From Streptomyces sp. NBC_00582 (GTDB taxonomy: Bacteria > Actinomycetota > Actinomycetes > Streptomycetales > Streptomycetaceae): DNA of 64,000 nt. This document shows, in pieces, positions 16,901-29,238 of this stretch (positions are counted from its first letter, which is position 1; every line of letters starts with the position of its first letter). A program made the position numbers and the translations under genes. The stretch is from the NCBI RefSeq assembly GCF_036345155.1, contig NZ_CP107772.1, positions 868,001 to 932,000 of the forward strand. Direction: 5' to 3'. Under the pieces are notes generated by a model. The model saw nothing but the letters and a program-made list of their open reading frames with translations, did not search any database and had not been told where the DNA came from.

Positions 16901-19630
16901 TCGGCCCGGCGCACCGGCCGGCCGGCGAAGAACGCGGCCCAGTCGGGGCCCGCGCCGTGCACATGGAGGGTGGCCAGGGCGGTCGTGACCGCGGTCTCCT
17001 CGGGCCGGTCGCGGCGCAGCAGCGGGGTGACGACGGCGGCCTGCGGGTCGGCGAGACAGTCCCGGGTCATGGCGGTGAGCACCGCGTCGGGGCCCAGTTC
17101 GAGGTAGGCGGTCACGCCCTGCCGCTCCAGGGTCGCGACGGCGTCGGCCCAGCGGACCGTGCCGCGCACATGGCGGACCCAGTAGTCGACGTCCTCCAGC
17201 TGTCCGGAGTCGGCGAGTTCGCCGGTGAGGTCGCAGACGACGGGAACGCTCGGGGGCGCGTACGTCGTCTCGCGGGCGACGGCCGCGAAGGGGGCCTGCA
17301 TCGGTTCCATCCGCGGCGAGTGGAAGGCGTGCGACACCGTCAGCCGCTTGGTGCGCAGGCCGGCCTCGCGCCAGGCCCCGGCGAGTTCCTCCACGGCCTC
17401 CTCGTCGCCGGAGACGACCACGGAGGCCGGCCCGTTCACGGCGGCGAGGGACACCCGGTCCTCGTAGGTCCGCAGTGCCTGCGCGACTTCCGCCTCGCCC
17501 GCCTGTACGGCCAGCATGGCGCCGCCGTCGGGCAGTCGCTGCATCAGCCGGCCGCGGGCGGCGACCAGACGGCAGGCGTCGGCGAGGTCGAACACACCGG
17601 CGACATGGGCGGCGGCCAGCTCTCCGATGGAGTGGCCGACGACGAGGTCCGGTCGCAGCCCCCAGTGCTCCAGCAGCCGGAACTGGGCCACTTCCAGGGC
17701 GAACAGGCCGGCCTGGGTGTAGGCGGTGCGGTCCAGCAGCTCGGCGTCGGGCGTACCGGCCGGGGCGAACAGCACCTCCTTCAGGGGCCGTTCGAGTTCG
17801 CGGTCGAGTTCGGCGCAGACGGCGTCGAGGGCGTCGGCGAACACGGGGTGGGCTGCGTACAGATCACGGCCCATGCCCGGGCGCTGGCTGCCCTGCCCGC
17901 TGAAGAGGAACGCGGTGCGCCCAGCACGGCGCCGCACTCCGCGCACCAGCCCCGGAGCCTCCCGGTCCTCCGCCAACGCCCTTACCGCGGAGAGGAGTTC
18001 ATCCCGATCGCGGCCGATGGCGGCTGCCCGGTGGTCGAATCCGGCCCGGCCGAGGGCGAGCGAGTGCGCGATGTCGACGGGCGCGGCGGCGTCCGGGCGC
18101 TGCGGGTCCTCCAGATGGGCGAGCAGACGGACGGCCTGGGCGCGCAGGGCGTCGGCGCCACGGCCGGAGAGCACCCAGGGGACGACGACACCGCCGGAGC
18201 CCGCGGGGACGGGCGTCCCCTGCGGCGACGGGCCGTCCTCGGCGGCCGAGGTGCGCGGCGTCACGCTCCCCGACGGCTGCGAGACCTCGACGGAGGGTCG
18301 CGGGGACTCGGCGGACTGCCGAAGGGGTTCGGCGGGCGCCTGCTCCAGGATCACGTGGGCGTTGGTGCCGCTGATGCCGAACGCCGACACACCGGCCCGG
18401 CGCGGACGTCCCTCGGCCTCCGGCCACTCGACGGCCTCCGTCAGCAGTGACACCGCCCCCTCGGTCCAGTCGATCCGGGTCGACGGACGCTCGGCGTGCA
18501 GGGTGCGCGGCAGCATCCCGTGCCGCATCGCCAGCACCATCTTGATCACACCGCCGACACCGGCGGCGGCCTGCGTGTGCCCGATGTTCGACTTCAGGGC
18601 GCCCAGCAGCAGCGGCCGGTCCTGCGGCCGGTCCTGGCCGTACGTCGCCATCAGGGCCTGCGCCTCGATCGGGTCACCGAGCAGGGTGCCGGTGCCGTGC
18701 GACTCGACGGCGTCCACATCGGCCGGGGCGAGCCCGGCGGCGGCCAGGGCCTGCCGGATCACGCGCTGCTGCGCGGGGCCGCTCGGCGCGGTGAGGCCAT
18801 TGCTGGCGCCGTCCTGGTTGACCGCCGAACCGGCGAGCACCGCGAGGACGGGGTGACCGTTGCGGCGGGCGTCGGAGAGCCGTTCCAGCAGCACGACGCC
18901 CACGCCCTCGGCCCAGCCCGCGCCGTCGGCGTCGTCGGAGAACGCCTTGCAGCGGCCGTCCGCCGACAGCGCGCGCTGGCGGCTGAACTCGATGAAGGTG
19001 TCCAGCGAGGAGATCACCGTGACCCCGCCGGCCAGCGCCATGGTGCACTCACCGGCGCGCAGCGCCTGGGCGGCCATGTGCAGGGCCACCAGGGACGAGG
19101 AGCACGCGGTGTCGACGGTGACGGCCGGACCCTCCAGACCGAAGGTGTACGAGATCCGTCCCGAGGCCACACTGCCGGCGCTGCCGGTGGCCAGATAGCC
19201 CTCGAAGTCCTTCGGGGCGCGCTGCACCCGGGAGCCGTAGTCGTGGTAGTTGGAGCCGACGAACACCCCCGTGCTGCTGCCGCGCACGGTCCTGGGGTCG
19301 ATGCCGGCCCGCTCGAACACCTCCCACGACGTCTCCAGCAGCAGCCGCTGCTGCGGGTCCACCGCCAGCGCCTCACGCGGGCTCATCCCGAAGAACTCCG
19401 GGTCGAAGTGGTGCGCGTCGTACAGGAATCCGCCACCGCGGGCGTAGAAGGTGCCCGGACGGTCCGGGTCGGGGTCGAAGGCGCCCTTGAGGTCCCAGCC
19501 ACGGTCCTCCGGGAAGGCGGACACGGCGTCGCCGCCCCGCGCGAGCAGCCTCCACAGCTCCTCCGGGCCGTCCACCCCGCCGGGGTAGCGGCAGCCCATC
19601 GACACGATCACCACCGGGTCGTCGTCCGTC
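13948..19630 (-). other. PKS2 module 5: KS-AT(malonyl)-DH-KR-ACP plus C-terminal tail
   Basis: The KS has DTACSSS. The AT has GHSIG and SHAFHS, both malonyl-CoA signatures, and unlike the other ATs it is not part of the repeated AT family. The DH keeps [10 protein letters not shown] (HxxxGxxxxP) and a DAALQ catalytic aspartate segment, so it looks active. The KR has VLDDG (B type) with an intact Y-N pair in NYAAANAF. The expected product is a 2,3-unsaturated acyl chain left on the ACP. Domain limits are approximate. Confidence 0.88.
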
Positions 19631-22600
19631 GCGGCCGGCCGGGGCGCGACGGCCGCCGTCGCGCCGGTCGCGCCGGGCGGGACGACGGCGCCGAACAGGT
19701 CGGCGTGCAGTTTCGCGGCGAGGGCGACGGCGGTCGGGTGGTCGAAGACCAGGGTGACCGGCAGCCGCAGGCCGGTGCTCTCGGCGATGGTGTTGCGCAG
19801 GGCCACCGCGGTGAGCGAGTCGAAGCCGAGGTCGCGGAAGGCCCGCTCCTCGTCGACCTGGTCGGCGCCGGAGTAGCCCAGCGCCGCGGCGGCCAGGGTC
19901 CGCACCAATCCGAGGAGTTCGCGCCGCTGCTCGTCGTACGGAAGGCCCGCGAGACGCGCCGTGAGCGCGTTGCCGTCACCACCGTCCGCCGCGGGTACGG
20001 TCCGCGCCGCGAGGGCGTCCCGTACCTCGGGGAGGTCGGCGAGGACCCGCGGGGCACGGTCGGAGTGGGCGAACGCGTACGTCTCCCACCGTACGTCGGC
20101 CAGGGCCAGCACGGGTTCCCCTGCCGACACGGCCTGCTGGAGCCCGGTCAGGGCCTGCTCGGGGTCCATGGCGGGCATGCCGGAGCGGGCCAGCCGCTCA
20201 CCGGTCTCACCGGATGCCAGACCGCCGCCGCCCCAGGCACCCCACGCGACCGACGTGGCGGGCAGCCCGTCGGCGTGCCGCTGCCGGGCGAGCGCGTCGA
20301 GGAAGGCGTTGGCCGCGGCGTAACTGCCCTGCCCGGGGCCGCCGAGGGTGCCGGCGAGCGAGGAGAACAGCACGAACGCGTTCAGTTCCAGGTCCCGGGT
20401 CAGCTCGTGCAGATGCAGTGCGGCCGCCACCTTGGGCCGCAGCACGGTCTCCGCGCGCTCGGGGGTGAGGCCGTCGAGCACTCCGTCGTCGAGCACCCCG
20501 GCCGCGTGCACGACCGCGGTGAGCGGCTGGTCCTCGGGTACGGCGGCCAGCAGCGCGGCCAGTTGGTCCCGGTCGGCCGCGTCGCACGCGGCGAGCGTGA
20601 CGCGGGCGCCGAGTGCGGTCAGCTCGGCCTCCAGCTCGGCCGCGCCGGGCGTGTCCGGGCCCCGGCGTCCGGCCAGCAGCAGATGACCGGCGCCGTTACG
20701 GGCCAGCCAGCGGGCGACGTGGGCCCCGACGCCTCCAGTGCCCCCGGTCACCAGCACGGTGCCGTTCGGCTCCCAGCCGGTGGACGCGGCGTCGGGTGGC
20801 GTGGCCGCCCGCTCCAGCCTCCGTGTGAACAGCCCGGAACCCCGAACGGCCACCTGGTCCTCCTCGGCGGCGCCGGACAGGGCGGCGACCAACCGGCCAA
20901 GGGCCCGGTCGTCCAGCTCCGGCGGCAGGTCCACCAGCCCGCCGAAGCGCTGCGGATACTCCAGAGCGGCGATCCGGCCGAGCCCCCACGCCTGCGCCTG
21001 GACGGGCGAGGCGAGCCGGTCGGCACGGCCCGTGGACACCGCGCCCCGGGTGGCGATCCACAGCGGCGCGGCCACACCCGCGTCGCCGAGCGCCTGCACC
21101 AGGGCGGTGGTCAGGGCGAGCCCGTTGTCGAGGGCACTGCCCGGCGCGTACGTCGACTCGTCCAGCGCCAGCAGCGACAGCACCCCGGCCGGACGGGCAG
21201 CGTCGTCGTCGCTCACGACGGTACCGAGCAGTGCGGTGAGCTGCTCCCGGCCGACACCGGCGGCCACCTCCAGGGTGGTCACCTCGGCGCCGTGGGCGGC
21301 CAGCCCGTCGGAGAGGGCGGTGACCAGTGCGGTGTCCTGGTGTCCCCGTGGGACGACGAGCAGCCAGACGCCGGTCAGGGCCGCGTCCCGGACGTCCCGG
21401 CCGACCGGCTTCCAGACCACCTTGTACCGCCAGCCGTCCACCACCGACCGCGCCGCCTGCTCCCGACGCCACCCCGACAACGCGGGAAGGACACCGGCCA
21501 GCGCCTCACTGTCGGACACGCGCAACGTCTCCGCCAGCGCTTCCAGGTCCTCCCGCTCGACGGCCTCCCAGAAACGGGCGTCCACCGCGTCCTGCCCCGA
21601 GACCGAAACCGCCACGGGAGCCGTCTTCTCCAGCCAGTAGCGCCGGCGTTGGAAGGCGTAGGTGGGCAGCGGGACCTTCCCGGCGTCCTGTCCGGCAAGT
21701 ACGGCCGTCCAGTCGACAGGGACACCACGTACCCAAGCCTCGGCCAGGGAGGTCAGCAGCCGGTGGGCGTCGCCCTTGTCCCGGCGCAGAGTGCCCACCA
21801 CGACCGCGTCCGGCGCGGCCTCCTGGACCGCCATGCCCAGCACCGGATGCGAACTGACCTCGACGAACGCCCCGTACCCCTGCTCCACCAGAGCATCGAC
21901 GGCGTCCGCGAAACGCACCCGCTGACGCAGGTTCCGGTACCAGTAACCACCATCCAGCAGAGCCGTGTCGACCACCTCCGCCTCGGTCGTGGAGAAGAAC
22001 GGCACCTCACCGGAACGCGGCTCCACGGCCGCCAGCACCCGGGCCAACTCGTCCTCGATGGCCTCGACGTGCCAGGTGTGGGAGGCGTAGTCCACGGGGA
22101 CGCGACGAGCCCGTACGTCACTGCTCTCGCAGTGCGCCATCAGCTCGTCCAACGCGTCCGCGTCACCGGCCACGACCACCGAAGCCGGGCCGTTCACCGC
22201 GGCCACGTCGATCCGCCCCGACCAACCGGCCAGCAGCTCCTCGACGTCCGACAGGGGAAGGGGGACGGAGACCATGCCGCCGCGTCCGGCGATCGCCCGG
22301 ATCGCCCGCGAACGCAGCGCCACCACCCGCGCCCCGTCCTCCAGCGACAGACCACCCGCCACCACCGCGGCAGCGATCTCCCCCTGCGAGTGCCCCGTCA
22401 CCACGGACGGCTGAACACCACAGGCACGCCAGACCGCCGCCAACGACACCATCACCGCCCACGACACCGGCTGCACCACATCCACCTCAGCCAGCTCAGC
22501 CCCGCCCCGCACCACCTCACTCAGCGACCACTCCACATGCGGGGCAAGCGCACGCTCACACGCCTCCATCGACGCCGCGAACACCGGCGAGGCATCCCAC

Positions 22601-25600
22601 AACTCCCGCCCCATACCGACCCACTGCGCCCCCTGACCCGGGAACACGAACACCACCCGGTCGGCAGCACCCGTCACCGCACCCCGCACCACACCGGAGC
22701 CCACGACGCCGCCGGCAGCCACCACGTCCAGCCCGGACACGAGGTCGGCGGACTCACAGCCCAGGACCACGGCCCGGTTCTCGAACGCCGTACGCGTCGC
22801 CGCCAACGACCACGCCACATCCACCGGCCGCGATTCACCGACGACCGACGCCAGGCGCCCGGCCTGACCCGCCAGCCCCTCGCCACCGCGACCCGACACC
22901 ACCCATGGCACCACAGCACCAGCCACCAACACCGGTGACGTGTCCGCACCCGCACGGCCCGACTCGGCCTCCGGCAGAACCGGAGCCTCCTCCAACACCA
23001 CATGCGCGTTGGTGCCGCTCACTCCGAAGGACGACACGCCGGCGCGGCGCGGACGGCCTTCGGCCTGCGGCCACTCCACGGCCTCCGTGAGCAGCGACAC
23101 CGCTCCCGCCGACCAGTCGACGTGCGGAGTCGGCTCGTCGACGTGCAGCGTCGGCGGAAGGAGCCCGTGCTGCAGCGCCAGCACCATCTTCATCACACCG
23201 CCGACACCGGAGGCGGCCTGGGTGTGGCCGATGTTGGACTTCAACGAGCCCAGCCACAACGGCCGTTCCGGGTCCCGGCCCTGTCCGTACGTGGCGAGAA
23301 GCGCCTGCGCCTCGATCGGGTCGCCCAGCGTGGTGCCCGTGCCGTGCGCCTCCACCGCGTCCACGTCGGCGGCCGACAGCCCGGCCTTGGCGAGCGCCGC
23401 CCGGATCACCTGCTGCTGGGCGGGGCCGCTGGGGGCGCTGAGGCCGTTGCTCGCGCCATCCTGGTTGAGGGCGGTGGAGCGGACCACGGCCAGCACGGGA
23501 TGCCCGTTGCGGCGGGCGTCCGAGAGGCGCTCCAGGAGCACCATGCCCGCGCCCTCGGCGAGGCCCATGCCGTCGGCGGCCTTGGCGAACGCCTTCGAGC
23601 GGCCGTCCTTGGCGACACCACGGGTGCGGGCGAAGCCGATGAAGCCGATGGGCTCGACCATCACGGCGACGCCGCCCGCGAGGGCCATGGAGCACTCGCC
23701 GGAGCGCAGCGCCTGCACGGCCATGTGCAGGGCCACCAGCGACGAGGAGCATGCGGTGTCGATGGTCACCGCGCTGCCTTCGAGGCCGAGGGTGTAGGCG
23801 ACGCGGCCGGACAGCACACTGGTGGCGCTGCCGGTGACGATGTGCCCTTCGACGCCCTCGGGCAGGTTGTCCAGGCCGCCGAAGCCCTGGTTGGCGGCAC
23901 CCACGAACACACCGACCGGGGTGCCGCGCAGTTCCTCGGGGACGAGCCCGGCCCGTTCCAGCACCTCCCAGGAGGTCTCCAGCAGCAGGCGCTGCTGCGG
24001 GTCCATTGCGATGGCCTCGCGCGGCGAGATGCCGAAGAAGCCGGGGTCGAAGTCGGCCGCGTCGTAGACGAAGCCGCCCTCGCGTGTGTAGCAGGTGCCC
24101 TCGACGTCCGGGTCCGGGTCGTAGAGGGCCTCCAGGTCCCAGGCGCGGTCGTCGGGGAAGGCGTCGATGACGTCGCGGCCCTCGGCGAGGATCTGCCACA
24201 GCTCCTCGGGGCTGTCGGCGCCGCCGGGGTAGCGGCAGCTCATCGAGACGATGACGATCGGGTCGTCGTCCGCGGCCGGCCCGCGGCCGGGGGTCGCGGA
24301 GAGGGCGGGCACGGGAAGTGCCGCGGAGTCTCCGAGCAGTTCCTCGCGGACGTGGCGGGCCAGCGCGGTGACCGTGGGCCGGTCGAAGATCACGGTGACC
24401 GGCAGACGCAGACCCGTGGCGGCGTTCAGGCGGTTGCGCAGCTCGACGGAGGTCAGCGAGTCGAAGCCCAACTCCCGGAACGCTCGGCCCACTTCGACGC
24501 TGTTCGGGCTGCCGTGCCCGAGCACTCCGGCGACCTGGGCGCGCACCAGGTCCAGTACGGCCTGCTGCTGTTCGTCGGGGGCCAGGCCCCGTAGCCGCTC
24601 GACGAGACCGGAACTCGCCGGAGCCGACGCGTCCGCCCCGTGGCGGTCCTCCTCGGCGCGCAGGATCTCGGCGACCTCGGGCACCTCGGTGAGCAGGGGC
24701 CGGGGGCGGGCGGCGGTGAAGACGGGGACGAAGCGCTCCCAGTCGATGTCGGCGACGGCGACGAAGCACTCGTCACGGTCCAGCACCTGCTGCATGCCCC
24801 TGACCGCGAGGGCCGGATCCATGAAGGGGATGCCGCGCCAGCGCAGTTGCTCCTGCACGATCTCGAGGGCCATGCCGCCGCCCTCGTCGCTCCAGATGCC
24901 CCAGGCGATCGAGGTACCGGCCAGACCGCGGGCCCGCCTGTGCTCGGCGACCGCGTCGGCGTAGGCGTTGGCCGCCGCGTACGCGCCGTGGTCGCCGCTG
25001 CCCCAGACACCGGCGACGGAGGAGAAGACGACGAACGCGTCGAGCCGGTCGTCGGAGAAGATGTCGTCCAGATGCGCGACACCCGACAGCTTGGCCTCGG
25101 CGCCGTCCGCGAATTCCTGGAGCGTGGTGGTGGCCAGCGGGATGAGGATGCCGACGCCGGCGGTGTGCACGACGGTGCGGATGGGCGGCCCGTCGGCCTC
25201 GACCCGCTCGACGAGCGCGGCCAGGGCGCCCCGGTCTGCGATGTCGCAGGCGGCGATGGTGACGCGGGCGCCCAGCGCGCGCAGCTCGGCCTCCAGTTCG
25301 GTGGCGCCCGGTGCGTCCGCGCCGCGCCGGCTGACCAGGACGAGGTGCTCGGTGCCGTTGCGGGCGAGCCAGCGGGCCGTGTGCCCGCCGAGGCCGCCGG
25401 TGCCGCCGGTGATCAGCGCGGTGTCGCGCGAGGTCCAGCCGCGATGGCCGTCACCCGTGGCGCCTGCGGGGACACGGGCCAGTCGGCGGATCAGGATGCC
25501 GGTCCGGCGGATGGCCACCTGGTCCTCGGCGCCGGAGTCGGCGAGGACTCCGCACAGCCGGGCGGCGGTCCGCTCGTCGGGCTTCTCGGGAAGGTCGACG

Positions 25601-28600
25601 AGGCCACCCCAGAACTCGGGATGTTCCAGGGCCGCGACCCGGCCCATGCCCCAGGTGCCGTTCTGCACAGGGTTGCGCATCGGGTCGCTGTCGCCCGTGG
25701 TGACGGCTCCGCTGGTGGCCAGCCACAGCGGGGCGCGTACGCCGGTGTCGCCGCACGCCTGGATCAGGGCCAGCCCGGCGACCAGACCGGCCGCGAGTCC
25801 GGGCTGTGCGGGGTACGGGTGCTCATCGAGCCCGAGGAACGAGAGCACCCCGCCGAACTGGGTCGAGTGCACACCGCTGTGCTGGGCCGTCTCGGTCAGC
25901 AGGGCGGCCAGCCGCTCACGGTCGGTGTCGGAGGAGTCGACGAACAGGGGAACGGTCTGGGCCCCGTGCGCGGCGAGCCCCTCCAGACAGACCTGCACGA
26001 GTTCGGTGCCCGCGTGGCTGGCGGGGATGACGACCAGCCAGGTCCCGTCCAGGGTCGTGGAGGCGGGCTCGGCCGTCGGCCGCCAGGCGACACGGTAGCG
26101 CCAGGAGTCGAGGGTGGACGCGGCACGGCGGCCCCGTCGCCAGGCCGACAGCACCGGCAGCGCCTGGGCCAGTGCCTCCTGCCCCGTGTCCTCGGCGACA
26201 TCCAGCACGCCGGTCAGCGCTTCGACGTCCTGCTCCTCGACAGCCGCCCAGAACTCGGCGTCCGCCGGGTCCTGGACACCACCGGCCGCGGCGACGAGCT
26301 GCGGAGTATCGGGTTCGAACCAGAAGGGGCGGTGCTGGAAGGCGTAGGTCGGCAGCGGGACCGTGCGGGCGTCGTGGCCGGCCAGGACCGCCGTCCAGTC
26401 CACCGGGACACCGCGCACCCACGCCTCCGCGAGTGAGGTCAGGAAACGGTGAGCGTCGCCCTTGTCCCGGCGCAGAGTCCCGACAACGACCGCCTCGGGT
26501 GCGGCCTCCTGGACCGCCATACCCAGCACCGGGTGGGAGCTGACCTCGACGAACGCGCCGTAGCCCTGCTCCACCAGAGCATCGACGGCGTCCGCGAAAC
26601 GCACCCGCTGCCGCAGGTTCCGGTACCAGTAACCCCCGTCCAGGCGTGCCGTGTCGACGACCTCGGCCTCGGTCGTGGAGAAGAACGGCACCTCACCGGT
26701 ACGAGGGGCGACCGGTGCGAGTACTTCCGCCAGTTCGGCCTCGATGGCCTCGACGTGCCAGGTGTGCGAGGCGTAGTCCACCGGCACACGACGAGCCCGG
26801 ATCTCCCGCGCCTCGCAGTGCGCCACCAGCTCATCCAGCGCGTCCGCGTCACCGGCGACCACCACCGAGCCAGGACCATTCACCGCGGCGACATCGATAC
26901 GGCCTTCCCAGCCGGCCAGCAGCTCCTCCACCCCGGTGAGCGGCAGCGGAACCGAGACCATGCCACCACGCCCGGCGATCGCCCGGATCGCCCGCGACCG
27001 CAACGCCACCACCCGCGCCCCGTCCTCCAGCGACAGACCACCCGCCACCACCGCAGCAGCGATCTCCCCCTGCGAGTGCCCCATCACCACGGACGGCTGA
27101 ACACCACAGGCACGCCACACCGCCGCCAACGACACCATCACCGCCCACGACACCGGCTGCACCACATCCACCTCAGCCAGCTCAGCCCCGCCCCGCACCA
27201 CCTCGCTCAGTGACCACTCCACGTGCGGGGCAAGCGCACGCTCACACGCCTCCATCGACGCCGCGAACACCGGCGAGGCATCCCACAACTCCCGCCCCAT
27301 ACCGACCCACTGCGCCCCCTGACCCGGGAACACGAACACCGTGCCGTCGGGTACCACGTCGAAGTGTCCGGTCACCGCTCCTGGGACCGGGCGGTCGGCC
27401 GCCAAGTCCCCCAGGCCGGTGAGGAGTTCGTTTCGGTCCGCGCCCAGGACGACGGCCCGGTTCTCGAAGGCGGCACGTGTGGCGGCCAGCGACCACGCCA
27501 CGTCCACCGGCCGGACGTCCTCGTCCGCCGACTCGACGTACGACGCCAGACGCCCCGCCTGACCGGCGAGGCCCTCTCCACCTCGACCCGACACCACCCA
27601 CGGAACCGCGCCGTCCACCACGAACACCGGCGCTGCCACGGTGTCGTCGGTGCTCTCCGCTTCCGGTGTCTCGGGGTCGGGTTCCGGCGCCTGCTCCAGG
27701 ATCACATGGGCGTTGGTGCCACTGCCGCCGAAGGAGGACACGCCCGCGCGGCGGGGGCGGCCGGTCTCGGGCCACTCCTCGTTCTCCGTGAGGAGTCCGA
27801 CCGCTCCGGACGACCAGTCGACGTGCGGTGTCGGCTCGTCCAGGTGCAGCAGCTTCGGCAGGACGCCGTGCTGCATGGCGAGGACCATCTTGATGACGCC
27901 GGCGACGCCCGAACTCGCCTGGAGATGACCGATGTTGGCCTTCAGAGAGCCCATCCGCAGTGGGTCGTCGCGGTCCTGGCCGTAGGTCGCCAGCAGCGCC
28001 TGCGCCTCGATCGGGTCACCCAGCGTCGTCCCCGTACCGTGCGCCTCCACCGCGTCCACCAGGTCCGCGCTCAGACGCGCGTTCGCCAGCGCCGCACGGA
28101 TCACCCGCTCCTGCGAAGGACCGTTGGGCGCGGTCAGACCATTGCTGGCCCCGTCCTGGTTGACCGCCGAACCCCGCACCACCGCCAGCACCGGATGACC
28201 ATGGCGACGGGCGTCCGACAGCCGCTCCAGCAGCAGCACCCCCACACCCTCACCCCAGCCCGTACCGTCCGCACCCGCCGCGAACGGCTTGCAACGACCA
28301 TCCGGCGCCAGCCCACGCTGCCTGCTGAACTCCACGAAGTTCCGGGGGCCGGCCATCACGGTGGCGCCGGCCGCGAGGGCGAGGCGGCACTCGTCCTGGC
28401 GCAGGGCCTGGACGGCGAGGTGCAGTGCGACCAGCGACGAGGAGCACATGGTGTCGACGGTGACGGCGGGGCCCTCGAACCCGAGGGTGTAGGCGATACG
28501 GCCGGACAGCACCGCGCCGGAGCCGCCCGTCAGCATGTGTCCCTCGACGCGGTCCCGGGCCCGGGCGGCCGCCGCCCCGTAGCCCTGGTCGCTGCTGCCG

Positions 28601-29061
28601 ACGAACACGCCCGCCTTCTCGCCGCGCAGGGTGCCGGGGTCGATCCCCGCCCGTTCCAGTGCCTCCCAGGAGGTCTCCAGGAGCAGCCGCTGCTGCGGGT
28701 CCATCATGGTGGCCTCGCGCGGCGAGATGCCGAAGAAGCCGGGGTCGAAGTCGGCCGCGTCGTACAGGAACGAACCGGAGCGGGTGTAGCTCGTGCCCTG
28801 GTGCTCCGGGTCGGGGTGGTACAGGTTCTCCAGGTCCCAGCCTCGGTCGGCGGGCAGCTCGGAGACGGTGTCGACGCCCGCCACCAGCATGTTCCAGAAG
28901 TCCTCCGGCGTGTGCGCGTTGCCGGGGAATCGGCAGCTCATCGAGACGATGGCGATGGGCTCCTGCTGCCGTGCCTCGACCTCCTGGAGGCGTCGGCGGG
29001 TCTGCCGAAGGTCGGTAGTGACCAGCTTGAGGTAGTCGCGGAGCTTGTCCTCGTTAGCCAT
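13948..29061 (-). CDS. Type I modular polyketide synthase PKS2 (modules 3-5)
   Basis: This 5037-aa protein has three extension modules. Residues 1-32 form an N-terminal coiled-coil docking helix ([25 protein letters not shown]). Module 3 is KS 35-458 (active site DTMCSSS), AT 575-891, KR 1211-1404 and ACP 1498-1571. Module 4 is KS 1598-2024, AT 2136-2454, KR 2766-2968 and ACP 3058-3125. Module 5 is KS 3148-3574, AT 3718-4038, DH 4075-4358, KR 4586-4784 and ACP 4871-4941. The ATs of modules 3-4 carry GHSQG/YASH (methylmalonyl type), and module 5 carries GHSIG/HAFH (malonyl type). There is no ER or thioesterase. The protein ends in a docking-like tail ([14 protein letters not shown]). The second ATG is chosen because it gives the usual [11 protein letters not shown] start; an ATG 9 bp earlier is possible. 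Confidence 0.96.
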   Translation of the reverse strand: MANEDKLRDYLKLVTTDLRQTRRRLQEVEARQQEPIAIVSMSCRFPGNAHTPEDFWNMLVAGVDTVSELPADRGWDLENLYHPDPEHQGTSYTRSGSFLYDAADFDPGFFGISPREATMMDPQQRLLLETSWEALERAGIDPGTLRGEKAGVFVGSSDQGYGAAAARARDRVEGHMLTGGSGAVLSGRIAYTLGFEGPAVTVDTMCSSSLVALHLAVQALRQDECRLALAAGATVMAGPRNFVEFSRQRGLAPDGRCKPFAAGADGTGWGEGVGVLLLERLSDARRHGHPVLAVVRGSAVNQDGASNGLTAPNGPSQERVIRAALANARLSADLVDAVEAHGTGTTLGDPIEAQALLATYGQDRDDPLRMGSLKANIGHLQASSGVAGVIKMVLAMQHGVLPKLLHLDEPTPHVDWSSGAVGLLTENEEWPETGRPRRAGVSSFGGSGTNAHVILEQAPEPDPETPEAESTDDTVAAPVFVVDGAVPWVVSGRGGEGLAGQAGRLASYVESADEDVRPVDVAWSLAATRAAFENRAVVLGADRNELLTGLGDLAADRPVPGAVTGHFDVVPDGTVFVFPGQGAQWVGMGRELWDASPVFAASMEACERALAPHVEWSLSEVVRGGAELAEVDVVQPVSWAVMVSLAAVWRACGVQPSVVMGHSQGEIAAAVVAGGLSLEDGARVVALRSRAIRAIAGRGGMVSVPLPLTGVEELLAGWEGRIDVAAVNGPGSVVVAGDADALDELVAHCEAREIRARRVPVDYASHTWHVEAIEAELAEVLAPVAPRTGEVPFFSTTEAEVVDTARLDGGYWYRNLRQRVRFADAVDALVEQGYGAFVEVSSHPVLGMAVQEAAPEAVVVGTLRRDKGDAHRFLTSLAEAWVRGVPVDWTAVLAGHDARTVPLPTYAFQHRPFWFEPDTPQLVAAAGGVQDPADAEFWAAVEEQDVEALTGVLDVAEDTGQEALAQALPVLSAWRRGRRAASTLDSWRYRVAWRPTAEPASTTLDGTWLVVIPASHAGTELVQVCLEGLAAHGAQTVPLFVDSSDTDRERLAALLTETAQHSGVHSTQFGGVLSFLGLDEHPYPAQPGLAAGLVAGLALIQACGDTGVRAPLWLATSGAVTTGDSDPMRNPVQNGTWGMGRVAALEHPEFWGGLVDLPEKPDERTAARLCGVLADSGAEDQVAIRRTGILIRRLARVPAGATGDGHRGWTSRDTALITGGTGGLGGHTARWLARNGTEHLVLVSRRGADAPGATELEAELRALGARVTIAACDIADRGALAALVERVEADGPPIRTVVHTAGVGILIPLATTTLQEFADGAEAKLSGVAHLDDIFSDDRLDAFVVFSSVAGVWGSGDHGAYAAANAYADAVAEHRRARGLAGTSIAWGIWSDEGGGMALEIVQEQLRWRGIPFMDPALAVRGMQQVLDRDECFVAVADIDWERFVPVFTAARPRPLLTEVPEVAEILRAEEDRHGADASAPASSGLVERLRGLAPDEQQQAVLDLVRAQVAGVLGHGSPNSVEVGRAFRELGFDSLTSVELRNRLNAATGLRLPVTVIFDRPTVTALARHVREELLGDSAALPVPALSATPGRGPAADDDPIVIVSMSCRYPGGADSPEELWQILAEGRDVIDAFPDDRAWDLEALYDPDPDVEGTCYTREGGFVYDAADFDPGFFGISPREAIAMDPQQRLLLETSWEVLERAGLVPEELRGTPVGVFVGAANQGFGGLDNLPEGVEGHIVTGSATSVLSGRVAYTLGLEGSAVTIDTACSSSLVALHMAVQALRSGECSMALAGGVAVMVEPIGFIGFARTRGVAKDGRSKAFAKAADGMGLAEGAGMVLLERLSDARRNGHPVLAVVRSTALNQDGASNGLSAPSGPAQQQVIRAALAKAGLSAADVDAVEAHGTGTTLGDPIEAQALLATYGQGRDPERPLWLGSLKSNIGHTQAASGVGGVMKMVLALQHGLLPPTLHVDEPTPHVDWSAGAVSLLTEAVEWPQAEGRPRRAGVSSFGVSGTNAHVVLEEAPVLPEAESGRAGADTSPVLVAGAVVPWVVSGRGGEGLAGQAGRLASVVGESRPVDVAWSLAATRTAFENRAVVLGCESADLVSGLDVVAAGGVVGSGVVRGAVTGAADRVVFVFPGQGAQWVGMGRELWDASPVFAASMEACERALAPHVEWSLSEVVRGGAELAEVDVVQPVSWAVMVSLAAVWRACGVQPSVVTGHSQGEIAAAVVAGGLSLEDGARVVALRSRAIRAIAGRGGMVSVPLPLSDVEELLAGWSGRIDVAAVNGPASVVVAGDADALDELMAHCESSDVRARRVPVDYASHTWHVEAIEDELARVLAAVEPRSGEVPFFSTTEAEVVDTALLDGGYWYRNLRQRVRFADAVDALVEQGYGAFVEVSSHPVLGMAVQEAAPDAVVVGTLRRDKGDAHRLLTSLAEAWVRGVPVDWTAVLAGQDAGKVPLPTYAFQRRRYWLEKTAPVAVSVSGQDAVDARFWEAVEREDLEALAETLRVSDSEALAGVLPALSGWRREQAARSVVDGWRYKVVWKPVGRDVRDAALTGVWLLVVPRGHQDTALVTALSDGLAAHGAEVTTLEVAAGVGREQLTALLGTVVSDDDAARPAGVLSLLALDESTYAPGSALDNGLALTTALVQALGDAGVAAPLWIATRGAVSTGRADRLASPVQAQAWGLGRIAALEYPQRFGGLVDLPPELDDRALGRLVAALSGAAEEDQVAVRGSGLFTRRLERAATPPDAASTGWEPNGTVLVTGGTGGVGAHVARWLARNGAGHLLLAGRRGPDTPGAAELEAELTALGARVTLAACDAADRDQLAALLAAVPEDQPLTAVVHAAGVLDDGVLDGLTPERAETVLRPKVAAALHLHELTRDLELNAFVLFSSLAGTLGGPGQGSYAAANAFLDALARQRHADGLPATSVAWGAWGGGGLASGETGERLARSGMPAMDPEQALTGLQQAVSAGEPVLALADVRWETYAFAHSDRAPRVLADLPEVRDALAARTVPAADGGDGNALTARLAGLPYDEQRRELLGLVRTLAAAALGYSGADQVDEERAFRDLGFDSLTAVALRNTIAESTGLRLPVTLVFDHPTAVALAAKLHADLFGAVVPPGATGATAAVAPRPAATDDDPVVIVSMGCRYPGGVDGPEELWRLLARGGDAVSAFPEDRGWDLKGAFDPDPDRPGTFYARGGGFLYDAHHFDPEFFGMSPREALAVDPQQRLLLETSWEVFERAGIDPRTVRGSSTGVFVGSNYHDYGSRVQRAPKDFEGYLATGSAGSVASGRISYTFGLEGPAVTVDTACSSSLVALHMAAQALRAGECTMALAGGVTVISSLDTFIEFSRQRALSADGRCKAFSDDADGAGWAEGVGVVLLERLSDARRNGHPVLAVLAGSAVNQDGASNGLTAPSGPAQQRVIRQALAAAGLAPADVDAVESHGTGTLLGDPIEAQALMATYGQDRPQDRPLLLGALKSNIGHTQAAAGVGGVIKMVLAMRHGMLPRTLHAERPSTRIDWTEGAVSLLTEAVEWPEAEGRPRRAGVSAFGISGTNAHVILEQAPAEPLRQSAESPRPSVEVSQPSGSVTPRTSAAEDGPSPQGTPVPAGSGGVVVPWVLSGRGADALRAQAVRLLAHLEDPQRPDAAAPVDIAHSLALGRAGFDHRAAAIGRDRDELLSAVRALAEDREAPGLVRGVRRRAGRTAFLFSGQGSQRPGMGRDLYAAHPVFADALDAVCAELDRELERPLKEVLFAPAGTPDAELLDRTAYTQAGLFALEVAQFRLLEHWGLRPDLVVGHSIGELAAAHVAGVFDLADACRLVAARGRLMQRLPDGGAMLAVQAGEAEVAQALRTYEDRVSLAAVNGPASVVVSGDEEAVEELAGAWREAGLRTKRLTVSHAFHSPRMEPMQAPFAAVARETTYAPPSVPVVCDLTGELADSGQLEDVDYWVRHVRGTVRWADAVATLERQGVTAYLELGPDAVLTAMTRDCLADPQAAVVTPLLRRDRPEETAVTTALATLHVHGAGPDWAAFFAGRPVRRADLPTYAFQRARYWLDADPGVPDLAAAGLSAGEHPLLMAGTALAGGDGYLLTGRLSLSSHPWLADHAVSGTAILPGTAFLELALLAADRVGCAVVDELTLEAPLVLPDQGAVHLQVTVGEPGEQGVRGVTVHSRPDDAADDEPWTRHALGQLGATADPVDGVPPGPWPPQGAEEIPVEGIYDRFAAAGFGYGPAFQGLTAAWRLGEEVYAEVEPSAEVAADAGGYGLHPALLDAALQTVGLTPGAASGTALMPFSWTGVRLHTPGAGALRVRLVPAGPDTVALTVTDPAGGPVATVSGLTLRPLPAGQPGDARAAARHLHELEWVTPSAAPARVAASPGFAVLGGDGDPTLREALTAAGLTAAAHPDLDDLARAVATGDLPVPGTVLAAVPGLGDDEGGLPAGTDLAVAVRRTTGRVLRLLQGWLADDTFNATRLVLVTRHAVTVDDGDRAPDPVAAAVWGLVRTAQTENPERFLLLDWDGAQESYRALPAAARHEEPQITLRKGESRVPRLVRARPMPTAEGDTATLLDPDGTVLVTGATGALGGLVARHLADRHGARHLLLVGRRGPAAPGAPELLDDLTALGARAELVACDTSDREALAALLATIPEEHPLTAVVHTAGVLDDGVIGSLTPERLDTVLAAKVDTALHLHELTRDSGLRAFVLYSSLAGVLGGSGQGNYAAANAFLDAFARLRRAHGLPAQSLAWGLWEERSAMTGKLDRADLVRMARGGVVPMPSEEALGLFDAAVATDRAVLVPARFDTAGLRTPDGEVPALLRSLVKPAPGRRAATASDGAAPADRLRRRLAELDAEARLALLADLVRDHAAAVLGYADSDAVDPERGFLEMGFDSLTAVELRNRLSTATGLRLPATLLFDYPTPLGLARHLRAETAPGAAAAVQPMLAELDRLEGALAEIAGDEKVRTALADRLRGLLSTLDTAAPAGDVATSSADGTGGSRQTAVEERLDAASDDDLFDFIDQQFGSA
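19631..24280 (-). other. PKS2 module 4: KS-AT(methylmalonyl)-KR(B1)-ACP
   Basis: The KS is intact (DTACSSS) and the AT has GHSQG/YASH. The KR carries the LDD motif ([12 protein letters not shown]) and no proline two residues after the catalytic tyrosine, which fits B1-type stereocontrol. There is no DH between AT and KR. The ACP is LGFDSLTAV with the phosphopantetheine serine. Limits are approximate. Confidence 0.85.
21649..22651. repeat. AT cassette copy, PKS2 module 4
   Basis: This is one of five near-identical AT-coding segments. Measured between the same two anchor strings, each is exactly 1003 bp. Long runs are shared base for base, including synonymous positions, which points to recent duplication or gene conversion. 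Confidence 0.85.
26335..27337. repeat. AT cassette copy, PKS2 module 3
   Basis: Second of the five 1003-bp methylmalonyl AT cassettes. It shares the YASH and GHSQG coding blocks with the other copies at DNA level. Confidence 0.85.
28001..28339. repeat. KS conversion tract, module 3 copy
   Basis: This 339-bp stretch of the module 3 KS matches 37937-38275 in module 1 almost base for base with no indels (constant offset 9936). Confidence 0.8.
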
Positions 29062-29145
29062 GAACGTCATCAGTCCCTAGAGCAGGCCCGAAGGCTTGAA
29101 GTCACCCATGCGGCGTTGGCAACCGGGCGGTCGGACGGGGTCGTG

Positions 29146-29181
29146 CGGTGCGATGCGGTGCGTTCGGTGCGAGTGGTGCGA
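29146..29181. repeat. Imperfect decamer repeat in the PKS1-PKS2 spacer
   Basis: Four imperfect copies of GCGGTGCGWT-like units occur in about 36 bp, with the GGTGCG core recurring every 9-10 bases. The period is close to one helical turn. The role is unknown; it may be simple-sequence drift. Confidence 0.45.
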
Positions 29182-29199
29182 GGGGAAGGGTGAGCCGGA

Positions 29200-29230
29200 C
29201 GGGGCGGCCAGGGGGGAGTACACCGCCCCG
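29200..29230. terminator. Candidate hairpin after PKS1
   Basis: An 8-bp perfect stem CGGGGCGG/CCGCCCCG with a 15-nt loop starts 9 bp past the PKS1 stop codon, within the 177-bp spacer before PKS2. It is weaker than the other hairpins in the window and may only modulate read-through to PKS2. Confidence 0.5.
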
Positions 29231-29238
29231 CCGGCGGT

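Larger units (their letters stand above)
24281..28975 (-). other. PKS2 module 3: KS-AT(methylmalonyl)-KR(A2)-ACP
   Basis: The KS active site reads DTMCSSS (Met in place of the usual Ala, catalytic Cys kept). The AT has GHSQG/YASH. The KR lacks LDD, has Trp eight residues and His three residues before the catalytic Tyr ([10 protein letters not shown]), and is predicted A2. The ACP is LGFDSLTSV. Limits are approximate. Confidence 0.85.

Noticed and set aside
13867..22938. Very long open frames on the + strand opposite PKS2 (for example 13867-18450 and 18496-22938)
   Set aside because: They lie antisense to clear PKS domains, are low in complexity (Gly/Arg/Gln-rich) and carry no motifs. They result from GC-biased third positions.
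28380..28500. KS3 as inactive because of the DTMCSSS motif
   Set aside because: The catalytic Cys is kept; Met for Ala next to it is tolerated variation.
29080..29090. TCCCTAG upstream of PKS2 as a second PAS-LuxR box
   Set aside because: Only one arm is present and no matching left arm lies at the right distance.
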